A DNA stretch of 23,364 nucleotides, from the NCBI GenBank assembly GCA_021297975.1, contig JAJTHO010000028.1:1-23364 (forward strand), given 5' to 3'. Under the pieces are notes generated by a model that made no database searches, had not been told where the DNA came from, and was given only the letters and a program-made list of their open reading frames with translations. Made by a program: the position numbers and the translations under genes. The DNA is from Alphaproteobacteria bacterium (GTDB taxonomy: Bacteria > Pseudomonadota > Alphaproteobacteria > JAJTHO01). Positions 1 to 6,641 of this stretch are shown here, in pieces. The stretch's first letter is position 1. Each line of letters opens with the position of its first letter.

Positions 1-1177
1 GCGCCTTGGCCGTGCTGGCTTTGGTGAGGTTTGAGCCGGACAAATCCGCCGAGCCGCCGAGCAGCACTGGGATGGCGGGCACTATCGCCTCAATAACTTG
101 TTGTGAGGCTTGGCGGGTGGCAATCTTGGGCTGGTCGGTTTGGAATTTCCATAAGATTGCGTGCAGCGCCTCTAGCCCCGCAGCGGGCAGGGAACCTTCT
201 TGGCGGCGCAGGAATTCAGTCTGCTGCGCATCGGGCAGGGCGGCAAAACGTTTTGTCCAGGCTTTATAGGCCTTGCCGCCGCGCTTACCAGCGGTGCGCC
301 AAGCAGTCAAAAGCTCATCCGGGACATGAAACGCCGGGTGCGGCCAGCCGAGAGCCGCCCGCGTTGCGGCCAGCTCATCCGCGCCCAGCGGGCTGCCGTG
401 GGTGCTGGCGGTGCCTTGCTTTTTTGGTGCGCCGCGCCCGATGATGGTTTTACAGGCAAGGAGGGTGGGTTTATCCGGGCTGCGCTTTGCCCATTTCAGG
501 GCGCTTTTGAGGGCAATCGGGTCATGCCCATCCACCGCTTTGGTGCGCCAGCCCGCGGCGGCAAAGCGTTTGAGTTGGTCTTCAGAGGTCGCAAGATTCG
601 TGCTGCCATCAATCGAGATGCTGTTGTCATCCCACAAAACAATCAGTTTATTCAGCTTTAAATGCCCGGCCAGTGCGGCGGCTTCATAGCTGATGCCTTC
701 CATCAGGCAGCCATCCCCCGCGAGCACATAGGTGTAATGGTCAACGACGGTGTCCGTGAACGTTGCGGCAAGATTGCGTTCGGCAATCGCCATGCCCACG
801 GCATTGGCAAAGCCTTGCCCCAAGGGGCCCGTGGTTGTTTCAATGCCCACGCTGCGGTGCAGCTCTGGGTGTCCGGCGGTCAGGCTGCCCCACTGGCGGA
901 AGTTTTTCAGCTGTTCCAGCGTCATCTCGGGATAGCCCAGTAAATACGCCAGTGCGTACAGCAGCATCGAGCCATGCCCGGCGGAGAGTATAAATCGGTC
1001 TCTATCCGGCCATTCGGGGTGAGCGGGGTCAATGTTTAGAATCTCGGTAAACAGCACGGCGGCCATTTCCGCACAGCCCATCGGCATGCCGGGATGACCA
1101 GATTTTGCGGCCTCCACCGCATCGGCGGCCAGAAAACGAATACAATGGGCGAGGGATTGGGTATCAAGTTTTGACAT
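1..1177 (-). CDS. tkt: Transketolase, N-terminal part (runs off left edge)
   Basis: Thiamine-diphosphate enzyme of the pentose phosphate pathway that moves two-carbon ketol units between sugar phosphates in the cytoplasm. About 392 residues are visible, against roughly 660 in the full family. The start ATG at 1177 is preceded by AAGAGG 7 nt upstream. Family motifs read directly: SGHPGMPMG (residues 26-34), SAGHGSMLLYALAY, GPLGQGFANAVGMAIAE, the ThDP/metal motif GDGCLMEGIS (about residue 155) continuing to DDNSISIDG, and GGSADLSGSNLT near the cut end, which opens the second (Pyr) domain. No frameshift is seen. The gene is co-directional with zapA but separated from it by a 353-bp gap with a terminator-like hairpin only about 30 nt before the start. 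The 3' end lies outside the window, so neighbours such as gap cannot be judged. Confidence 0.97.
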   Translation of the reverse strand, partial: MSKLDTQSLAHCIRFLAADAVEAAKSGHPGMPMGCAEMAAVLFTEILNIDPAHPEWPDRDRFILSAGHGSMLLYALAYLLGYPEMTLEQLKNFRQWGSLTAGHPELHRSVGIETTTGPLGQGFANAVGMAIAERNLAATFTDTVVDHYTYVLAGDGCLMEGISYEAAALAGHLKLNKLIVLWDDNSISIDGSTNLATSEDQLKRFAAAGWRTKAVDGHDPIALKSALKWAKRSPDKPTLLACKTIIGRGAPKKQGTASTHGSPLGADELAATRAALGWPHPAFHVPDELLTAWRTAGKRGGKAYKAWTKRFAALPDAQQTEFLRRQEGSLPAAGLEALHAILWKFQTDQPKIATRQASQQVIEAIVPAIPVLLGGSADLSGSNLTKASTAKA

Positions 1178-1207
1178 AGGCGGCCTCTTTAGCACCGCTG
1201 CGGGCGG

Positions 1208-1234
1208 AAAAAAATAAAAAACCGCGGGTGCGGT
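1208..1234 (-). terminator. Terminator-like hairpin in the tkt leader, possible attenuator
   Basis: On the minus strand ACCGC, loop ACCC, GCGGT is followed by a T-rich run (TTTTTATTTTTTT), the form of an intrinsic terminator. It could end the zapA transcript. Its T-run stops only about 30 nt before the tkt ATG, leaving no room for a promoter in between, so tkt transcription starting upstream would have to read through it. The stem is only 5 bp, so strength is uncertain. Confidence 0.6.
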
Positions 1235-1271
1235 AATGGCATGCCCTTTATCGCCTGACATATTTCCACGG

Positions 1272-1321
1272 CGTCATCCTGAGTGCAGCAAAACCTGGCA
1301 GTTTTTTTGCTCAGAATGACG
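1272..1321. repeat. Imperfect palindrome of the GTCATYCTGAG type
   Basis: Left arm CGTCATCCTGAGTGCAGC (1272-1289) matches the reverse complement of right arm GCTCAGAATGACG (1309-1321) with one mismatch and a small offset, around an A/T-rich centre. Palindromes with GTCATTCTGAGC-like arms occur as dispersed intergenic repeats in many bacterial genomes, so this may be one copy. Only one copy is seen in this window, so the repeat status is inferred. Confidence 0.55.
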
Positions 1322-1372
1322 TCATTAAAAATTGACAGATGCTACGTGTTTCATCGGAGGGAATCATGAAAT

Positions 1373-1408
1373 GAGCGCTGCCCATCTAGCTAGCGCTCTG
1401 TGTTTTTT
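1373..1408 (+). terminator. Hairpin with T-run, terminator-like in plus direction
   Basis: GAGCGCT (1373-1379) and AGCGCTC (1392-1398) form a 7-bp stem with a 12-nt loop, followed by TGTG and six T (1403-1408). No plus-strand gene lies upstream, so it would act only on antisense or read-through transcription, or mark the edge of an unrecognised RNA. On the minus strand the hairpin lacks a good T-run. Confidence 0.35.
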
Positions 1409-1458
1409 CTATGCTGTCTAATGCATCTAAGTCCTGTTGCAGAGCCTTCTGGAATCTT

Positions 1459-1531
1459 ATACCAAGCCGAGAAAATTTCTTAAGTTTAGGGCACGGCGCA
1501 GCCAACCTTGGGAATTGAACGGGGTTGGTAT
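1459..1531. repeat. Inverted repeat with ATACCAA arms abutting the zapA stop
   Basis: ATACCAA at 1459-1465 faces TTGGTAT at 1525-1531. Each arm read inwards continues as a similar 12-base sequence (TTATACCAAGCC and TAATACCAACCC, 10 of 12 equal). The right arm overlaps the zapA stop codon by one base. The 73-bp span also contains an internal CCAACC/GGTTGG pair (1502-1507 and 1523-1528). The shape suits a small non-coding palindromic element or the 3' hairpin of the zapA mRNA. No second copy is seen here and no target-site duplication is obvious. Confidence 0.45.
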
Positions 1532-1869
1532 TACGCCGCCAGACGCTCTGCCAGTCTATTCACCCGTTCCGCCAGCTGTGTCATCTTGCCCGCAACAAGC
1601 TCCATATCCCCCTCAACCGAGGCAGTGATTTCTTGTTTGCGGCGTTGAAACGACTGGGCAGTTTTGGTTTTTTCTTCTAAATATTCATCCATAACCATCA
1701 GCGACAACAGCAAAAACAATTTGCTGTCGGGAAGTTGTCCTGCGGTGGCAATAAGCTCACTCGCGCGTTCAGACAGCTGCCCCGCCAGCTCATGCAGCCG
1801 ATCTTCCTGGCCAGCCTGACAGGCGACAACATGATTACGTCCAGCGATGGTGATTTCAAGCTGCCGCAC
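1531..1869 (-). CDS. zapA: Cell division protein ZapA
   Basis: Small FtsZ-associated protein that stabilises and cross-links FtsZ filaments in the division ring. About 112 residues: an N-terminal beta-hairpin head (LEITIAGRNHVVACQAGQE), a helical middle (DSKLFLLLSLMVMDEYLEEK) and a coiled-coil tail rich in E, Q and R. This is the usual ZapA layout and length. I chose GTG at 1869 because GAGG lies 6 nt upstream and the first strand then begins almost at once, as in relatives. An in-frame TTG at 1881 would add four residues but has no ribosome site. The start lies inside the end of the upstream coiled-coil gene (14-bp overlap), suggesting translational coupling. The stop touches an inverted repeat. 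Confidence 0.92.
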   Translation of the reverse strand: MRQLEITIAGRNHVVACQAGQEDRLHELAGQLSERASELIATAGQLPDSKLFLLLSLMVMDEYLEEKTKTAQSFQRRKQEITASVEGDMELVAGKMTQLAERVNRLAERLAA

Positions 1870-2095
1870 GGATGGCCTCAATCTGCATATCGAGTTGGGA
1901 TAGGGCGGCGTCCAGCTTGCTGGAGAGGGCGGTTGTTGCGTGTTGCAGAGCGCGGTAGTCTTGTTTCAGCCCGTCGTGTGCACTATGTAGCTCGTTGTAT
2001 TGGCCGCGTTCGGCATTAAGGCGGCTGCTGAGCGATTGTTCCAGATTCTGGAAAGCGCTTTCCAGCGCAGCAAGGGCGGTGTTCAAGGACTCCAT
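1856..2095 (-). CDS. DUF4164-like small coiled-coil protein
   Basis: 79-residue protein, helical throughout, with heptad-like spacing of L, A and Q (for example LESAFQNLEQSLSSRL). It has no membrane segment and no cysteines. Small coiled-coil proteins of the DUF4164 type commonly sit directly upstream of zapA in alphaproteobacteria, and this gene overlaps zapA by 14 bp. AGGAG lies 4 nt before the ATG. Position and coupling suggest a role in division-ring assembly alongside ZapA, but that is inference; no catalytic or binding motif is visible. Confidence 0.8.
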   Translation of the reverse strand: MESLNTALAALESAFQNLEQSLSSRLNAERGQYNELHSAHDGLKQDYRALQHATTALSSKLDAALSQLDMQIEAIRAAA

Positions 2096-2134
2096 ACGGC
2101 TCCTGTCAATGTATGTTATATTGCTTTGCAGCGT

Positions 2135-2164
2135 AGGCTAGGCGGTGAGTTACCTCTCTGTCAA
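2135..2164 (-). promoter_or_regulatory. Possible promoter for the coiled-coil gene and zapA
   Basis: On the minus strand a perfect -35 TTGACA (plus 2159-2164) lies 18 bp from TAGCCT (plus 2135-2140). It is located 40-70 nt before the ATG at 2095 and after the stop of the ABC membrane gene. The -10 is weak, so this is tentative. Confidence 0.35.
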
Positions 2165-2193
2165 CGCGGATTTTTATAAGACGGCATATGGCT

Positions 2194-3195
2194 TCACGAA
2201 AGTTTGGCGTAATGCTCCCGCACGAGGCTGTATTTCACGCGGGCGTTTTCCCGGTCTTGATAATAATCCAGCAGTTCTTTCCACGGCGCAATAACGTCTT
2301 TGTGTGCCGTGAGCGCGGCCAGCAACGCACCAAAGGTTAGCTCTCCCTCAATAACCAAATACCCGCCGTAAGCATAAAAGAAAAAGGGCGTAACTTGGGC
2401 AATGAAGTTATTAAAGAATTTAATAAAGAATTTAATGCGGTAGAGGCGAAACCGCACGGTATAAATACTGTCCACTGTTACGGCGAAACGCTGTTGTTTT
2501 TCTGCTTTTTCAGCCGAGGACAGCGGCAGGGCACTCAGCGTATCGGTTGTCGCGGCAGCAAGACTGCGAATCTCCTGAATACGCAGGCGCGCCAGCGCGT
2601 TAACCCGCCGTTGCAGGCGCGGCACCAACAAAATTTGCACTGGAAATAATAGTGTTGCCGCAAGCGCGAGCAGCGGATTTTGCAGCGCCATGAATACAAG
2701 AATGGTCAGCAGCGTGCCGCCCTGAAACAGCGGCAAGACAAACGCATCCCCGGCAAAGCCGCCGACAGGGTCTATTTCCGAGGTGAGCGAAGGGATATAC
2801 TCCCCCGCGGCCTCACCATGGCGGGGTTGCTGCTGCTCGGTGAGCACAGCAAAAAAATCTCGGCGTAAACGCGCTACGGTGCGCTCAGAGGCCACACCGC
2901 GCCCGACATTAATGATGTATTTCAGCGCGCCGCTGCATAGCACGGTTAAAAGAAACGCGCCGCAGAGCAGCCATAGCGTGTCTGTTTGACTGAGGCTGAA
3001 GCCTTGCCATTCCTTTGGAAAGCTGGTTGCTTTAATGGCATCGTTCACAATCCGCTTGGGCAATTCCAGCGATATATATAGGAAGCCAAACGAGACAACA
3101 GACAGCAAAAGCAGCCCGATTTGCAGTCGTGCGGTATGCGCCCAGATATAGCGATAGAGGCTTTGCTGCAACGGTGTGTTTGACAAATTGGCCAT
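2194..3195 (-). CDS. ABC exporter membrane domain without ATPase domain
   Basis: Inner-membrane protein of about 333 residues resembling the transmembrane half of a type I ABC exporter (ABC_membrane fold). Hydrophobic stretches include LQIGLLLLSVVSFGFLYISL near residue 24, LWLLCGAFLLTVL near 74, a long pair from LFQGGTLLTILVFMAL to LLFPVQILLV, and VTPFFFYAYGGYLVI. Between them is a coupling-type segment ERTVARLRRDFFAVL. The protein ends where a nucleotide-binding domain would normally begin: no Walker A, signature or Walker B sequence follows, and only 98 bp separate its stop from the next gene. ATG at 3195 is preferred; a GTG at 3231 would overlap the divergent glycosyltransferase. It may pair with an ATPase encoded elsewhere, or be a truncated remnant. 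Its position suggests export of a glycan or lipid made by the divergent cluster. Confidence 0.8.
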   Translation of the reverse strand: MANLSNTPLQQSLYRYIWAHTARLQIGLLLLSVVSFGFLYISLELPKRIVNDAIKATSFPKEWQGFSLSQTDTLWLLCGAFLLTVLCSGALKYIINVGRGVASERTVARLRRDFFAVLTEQQQPRHGEAAGEYIPSLTSEIDPVGGFAGDAFVLPLFQGGTLLTILVFMALQNPLLALAATLLFPVQILLVPRLQRRVNALARLRIQEIRSLAAATTDTLSALPLSSAEKAEKQQRFAVTVDSIYTVRFRLYRIKFFIKFFNNFIAQVTPFFFYAYGGYLVIEGELTFGALLAALTAHKDVIAPWKELLDYYQDRENARVKYSLVREHYAKLS

Positions 3196-3224
3196 AGTAC
3201 AGCCAAAGTGCCGCAGTACGCGCC

Positions 3225-4361
3225 ATGACACAACGTCTTTTAATATACAGCCACGATACTTTTGGCCTTGGACACCTCAAGCGCTGCCGCAGCATCGCCG
3301 CGGCAATCACCGCTGCGCGGCCAGATGTGCGGGTGTTGATTGCAACCGGCTCGCCGCTGGCGGAGCGTTTCCCGGCCTTAGAGCGGGTCGATCTCGTGCG
3401 CCTGCCAGCGGTGCAGAAAAACAGTGCGGGGGGCTATGCGCCGCTGCAATCGGGGCTGTCGCTTCCAGAAGTTTTAGAGCTGCGCAGTCAACTCTTAGCG
3501 GAAATGGGCGCGGATTTTAAGCCGGATGTGCTACTGGTGGATAAAGAGCCGTTGGGTCTGGGCGGGGAACTGGAGCCGCTGCTTGAGGAGCTGACCGCGC
3601 AAGGGTCGCGGCTTATTTTAGGGCTGCGGGATATTTTGGATGCGCCGGAGGCTCTCGCGCGGGAATGGCAGAAAAGCGGCGTTATGGAGGCAATGGCGCG
3701 TTATCATAGCATCTGGGTGTATGGTGATGCGGCGCTGTATAAACCGCTGAGCGGTCTGCCTGTTTCGCCGCAGTTAAATGAGCGGTTGCAGTATTTAGGC
3801 TACCTCGCGCAGCCCCCCGCAGAGGGTGCGGCAGATATGGATACGGTGCTGGTTACAACCGGCGGCGGCGGCGATGGGGCGGCGCTTTTAACGGGAATGC
3901 TGCACGTTGCAGCGCTGCGCCAGCAGTTGAAATTTCACCTGATTACAGGGCCTTTTGTCGGTGGCAGCGCGTTTGAAGCCTTAGCCGCACAGGCAGCGCC
4001 GCTTAAAAATGTTATTCTAGAGCAGTTTCAACCCGATTTAGCAGCAAGCTTTGCGCGCGCCGGGGTGGTGGTGGCGATGGCGGGGTATAACACCTTTTGC
4101 GATGTCCTGGCGGGGCGAAAAAGAGCAGTTTTTGCGCCGCGCACCAGCCCGCGCCAAGAACAGCTGCTACGCGCCGAACAGGCCGCTGCGATGGGGCTGG
4201 GGGTGCTGGCCATGCCGGAGGATGTGGCGGATCCGGTCAAACTGGCGGCGCGCTTAGAGCAAGCCCGCGCCATGCCCCTGCCGCCGCAGGGGGTCTATAG
4301 CGCACTTACCGGCGGTTTAAATCGGCTGGTTACCGCTTTTAATGAGTTGTCTCGTGGCTGA
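3225..4361 (+). CDS. Predicted glycosyltransferase, COG4671 / MurG-like GT-B fold
   Basis: 378-residue cytoplasmic or membrane-associated enzyme expected to transfer a sugar from a nucleotide-sugar donor. The N-terminal domain opens with the COG4671 hallmark YSHDTFGLGHLKR (residues 8-20), matching the glycine-rich GxGH acceptor-side loop of the MurG/GT28 superfamily. The C-terminal domain carries TTGGGGDG (211-218), MAGYNT (285-290) and PRTSPRQEQ (305-313), where relatives bind the nucleotide diphosphate. No signal peptide is present. ATG 3225 is chosen because the conserved strand begins immediately. It is first of five packed plus-strand genes and starts 29 bp from a divergent ABC membrane gene. 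It is paralogous to the gene at 6616. Donor and acceptor sugars are not predictable from the sequence. Confidence 0.85.
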   Translation: MTQRLLIYSHDTFGLGHLKRCRSIAAAITAARPDVRVLIATGSPLAERFPALERVDLVRLPAVQKNSAGGYAPLQSGLSLPEVLELRSQLLAEMGADFKPDVLLVDKEPLGLGGELEPLLEELTAQGSRLILGLRDILDAPEALAREWQKSGVMEAMARYHSIWVYGDAALYKPLSGLPVSPQLNERLQYLGYLAQPPAEGAADMDTVLVTTGGGGDGAALLTGMLHVAALRQQLKFHLITGPFVGGSAFEALAAQAAPLKNVILEQFQPDLAASFARAGVVVAMAGYNTFCDVLAGRKRAVFAPRTSPRQEQLLRAEQAAAMGLGVLAMPEDVADPVKLAARLEQARAMPLPPQGVYSALTGGLNRLVTAFNELSRG

Positions 4362-5547
4362 GTCGCCGCGCCTCGCGGTGTTTGTTAAAGGCTGGCCGCG
4401 TTTATCCGAAACTTTTATTGCCCAAGAGCTGTTGGCCTTACAAGAACGCGGCGTGCCGTTTGTTATTGTCAGCCTGCGCCGCCCGGCGGACAGTAAACGC
4501 CATCCCCTGCATGAGGCGGTTACTGTCCCTGTGCTGTATCTGCCGGAATACTTGCACCTCGAGCCGCTGCGGTTGCTACGGGCGCTGCTGCGCGGCAGAT
4601 GGGGGCGTGTGCCGCGCTCGTTAAAGCCGGATGCGTGGCGACGCTGGGGGCAGAGCGTTGTGGCAAGCGCGGAACTGCCGCGAACGGTTCAAGGCATTTA
4701 TGCCCATTTTCTTCATAGCCCCAGCACGGTTGCAGAGCAGGTTGCGGCCATGCGGGGCGTGCCGTGGGCAGCCTCGGCGCACGCGAAGGATATTTACACC
4801 AGTCCCCCCGATGATTTGCGGGCAAAGCTGAGCAGCGCTGTGTGGGTGACAACGTGTACCGCGGCGAATGTTGCCTACTTGCGGAATCTTGCCGCAAAGC
4901 CAGAGCGCGTCACACTGTCCTATCATGGCCTCGATACGACGCGTTTTCCGCTGGCGGTCTCCGCGCCGGGGGCAGGGGGGCTGGTGCGGCTTTTGGCGGT
5001 GGGGCGATTGGTTGCGAAAAAGGGTTTTGATGATTTGCTGGAGGCGTTGGCGCTGCTCCCGGAAACGTGTGATTGGCGATTGGAACACATCGGCGGCGGC
5101 GATGCGGGGGCGCTGAAAGCGCAGGCAGAACGGCTGGGTCTGTCAACCCGCATCGTCTGGCGCGGGGCGCAGGCAGCACCGGAGGTGCTGGACGCGTACC
5201 GGCGTGCGGATATATTTGTGCTGCCCTCAAAAATTGCCGGTGATGGTGACCGCGACGGGTTGCCGAATGTGCTGCTGGAGGCGGGCAGTCAGGGGCTGGC
5301 CGTGGTGGCAACGACGGTATCCGCGATTCCCGAACTCATTGAGAGCGGTGTGCATGGCCGCCTTGTACCGCCGGGGGATGCACCGGCGCTGGCGGCGGTT
5401 TTAACCGACCTCGCCTATAACCGCAGCCTGCGCCATCATTTAGGACAAGCCTTGCAGCAGCGCGTGGCGGCGGACTTTAGCGCAGCCGTGCAACTTGCGC
5501 CCTTACTGGATAAGCTGGAGGCGCTGAGCTGGGGGCGTAGCGCCTGA
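4342..5547 (+). CDS. GT4-family glycosyltransferase
   Basis: 401-residue GT-B retaining glycosyltransferase. The N-terminal acceptor domain includes WPRLSETFIAQEL (18-30), typical of exopolysaccharide glycosyltransferases, then AHAKDIY (146-152) and YHGLD (194-198). The donor-binding domain has VGRLVAKKGFDDLLEAL (220-236) and the GT4 E-x7-E-like segment DGDRDGLPNVLLEAGSQG (301-318), in which the first acidic position is Asp. The ATG at 4342 overlaps the upstream gene by 20 bp; a GTG at 4354 is an alternative start. Tight overlap at both ends implies co-translation in one operon. The role in assembling a surface glycan is inferred from the cluster; substrate unknown. Confidence 0.88.
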   Translation: MSCLVAESPRLAVFVKGWPRLSETFIAQELLALQERGVPFVIVSLRRPADSKRHPLHEAVTVPVLYLPEYLHLEPLRLLRALLRGRWGRVPRSLKPDAWRRWGQSVVASAELPRTVQGIYAHFLHSPSTVAEQVAAMRGVPWAASAHAKDIYTSPPDDLRAKLSSAVWVTTCTAANVAYLRNLAAKPERVTLSYHGLDTTRFPLAVSAPGAGGLVRLLAVGRLVAKKGFDDLLEALALLPETCDWRLEHIGGGDAGALKAQAERLGLSTRIVWRGAQAAPEVLDAYRRADIFVLPSKIAGDGDRDGLPNVLLEAGSQGLAVVATTVSAIPELIESGVHGRLVPPGDAPALAAVLTDLAYNRSLRHHLGQALQQRVAADFSAAVQLAPLLDKLEALSWGRSA

Positions 5548-6641
5548 TGCGGGTTGCGTTTTATGCGCCGCTGAAACCGCCGGGGCATGATGTGCCGTCG
5601 GGGGACAGAACCATTGCCCGGCTGTTGTTTAAGGCGCTGGAGAGCACAGGGCATGACGTTTTCCTTGCCAGCGAACTGCGGCTCTATGAAGGGCAGGGGG
5701 ATAAAGATGCGCAGCAAGACATTGAATATAAAGCGATGGACGAGGCGCAGCGGTTGATAGAGCAGGGCGGCATAGATGTTTGGATAACCTATCATCATTA
5801 CGCTAAAGCACCGGATTTTATCGGCTCGGCGGTAACAGCGGCGCTGAAGATTCCTTATGTTTTAATTGAAGCCAGCATCGCGGAAAAGCACGCGGTGGGG
5901 GCGTATGCCCGTTGGTATCAGGAAAGCGTGCGGATTGTGCTGCAGGCGGATAGGGTGTTGCAATTTAACCCGAAAGATTGCGCGGCGGTTGAGCCGCTAT
6001 TAAAGCCCGGTGCAGCGCAAGAGTTGTTGCCGCTGTTTATAGACATACCGCCGTTAGTACATCCGCTAGTATGTCCGTTGGGGGGGGACGCAAAACCCCG
6101 TCTGCTCACCGTGGCCATGCACCGCGAGGGCGCGAAGCTGCGTTCCTATCAGCTCTTAGCCGCAGCATTACAGCCTATTACCGCTCCTTGGACACTCGAT
6201 ATCATCGGCGATGGTGCGGCGCGAGCAGCGGTGGAACAGGCCTTTGCCGGATTTCCGCCGGGGCGCGTGCGGTTTTTGGGCGCACAAGCAATAGAGGAGA
6301 TGCCAGAGGTGTATGCGGCGTATGACCTGTTTGTCTGGCCAGCCATTGATGAGGCATTGGGCATGGCGCTGCTGGAGGCGCAAGCGGCAGGTTTGCCGGT
6401 GATAGCGGGGGCATCACCGGGGGTTGCGACGCTGGTTGAGGATGGCGTGACGGGTTTGCTACCCCCATCCGGTGATGCGGCGGCGTTTGCAGCGGCGGTA
6501 CAGCGATTGTTACAGGATGCCGCGTTGCGGCGGCAATATGGCCAGGCCGGATCGGAAAAAGCCCGCACTGTGCATGGTTTACGAGGCGCGGCAAAGCGGC
6601 TAGAAAGGCTGCTCCATGAGCTCTGCCCTGCCGCGCGTTGA
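5547..6641 (+). CDS. GT4-family glycosyltransferase
   Basis: 364-residue GT-B protein distinct from its neighbour. The N-terminal half (MRVAFYAPLKPPGHDVPSGD, then ITYHHYAKAPDFIG near 80-93) is an atypical acceptor domain. The C-terminal half is classic GT4: LLTVAMHREGAKLRS (186-200) in place of the usual GRL-x-KG loop, DIIGDGAAR (218-226), and EALGMALLEAQAAGLPVIAG (269-288) carrying the paired glutamates that contact the nucleotide sugar. The start ATG overlaps the preceding stop (TGATG), which fixes the start and indicates translational coupling. It overlaps the next gene by 26 bp. No transmembrane segment. The specific sugar cannot be assigned. Confidence 0.87.
   Translation: MRVAFYAPLKPPGHDVPSGDRTIARLLFKALESTGHDVFLASELRLYEGQGDKDAQQDIEYKAMDEAQRLIEQGGIDVWITYHHYAKAPDFIGSAVTAALKIPYVLIEASIAEKHAVGAYARWYQESVRIVLQADRVLQFNPKDCAAVEPLLKPGAAQELLPLFIDIPPLVHPLVCPLGGDAKPRLLTVAMHREGAKLRSYQLLAAALQPITAPWTLDIIGDGAARAAVEQAFAGFPPGRVRFLGAQAIEEMPEVYAAYDLFVWPAIDEALGMALLEAQAAGLPVIAGASPGVATLVEDGVTGLLPPSGDAAAFAAAVQRLLQDAALRRQYGQAGSEKARTVHGLRGAAKRLERLLHELCPAAR

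Larger units (their letters stand above)
1178..1530. other. Gene-free stretch between zapA and tkt with several palindromes
   Basis: 353 bp without a convincing gene. From right to left it holds an inverted repeat touching the zapA stop (1459-1531), a hairpin with a T-run in the plus direction (1373-1408), an imperfect palindrome (1272-1321), and a terminator-like hairpin just before tkt (1208-1234). 6S RNA often follows zapA in proteobacteria, but I could not recognise its central bubble or closing stem, so no RNA is called. A minus-strand reading frame ending at 1386 has a protein-like tail but no usable start codon or ribosome site. Confidence 0.6.

Noticed and set aside
1386..1530. Minus-strand frame ending LDALDSIEKTQSAS
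   Set aside because: The tail looks protein-like, but there is no ATG, GTG or TTG with a ribosome site, and the frame enters zapA out of phase. It could be a decayed fragment, which cannot be shown here.
1500..1530. tRNA-like T-arm (GTTCAATTCC on the minus strand)
   Set aside because: The flanking five bases do not pair and no acceptor or anticodon arm is found around it.
1240..1530. 6S RNA after zapA
   Set aside because: Position is suggestive but the expected central bubble and long closing stem could not be recognised, so it is reported only as something to check.
2398..2445. Short tandem repeat AAAGAATTTAAT (two copies)
   Set aside because: It lies inside the ABC membrane gene and simply encodes repeated K/N-F-F-I residues in a membrane segment.
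3180..3224. Promoter for the glycan cluster from TTGACA at 3180
   Set aside because: No -10-like hexamer at 16-19 bp; the sequence there is CCAAAG.
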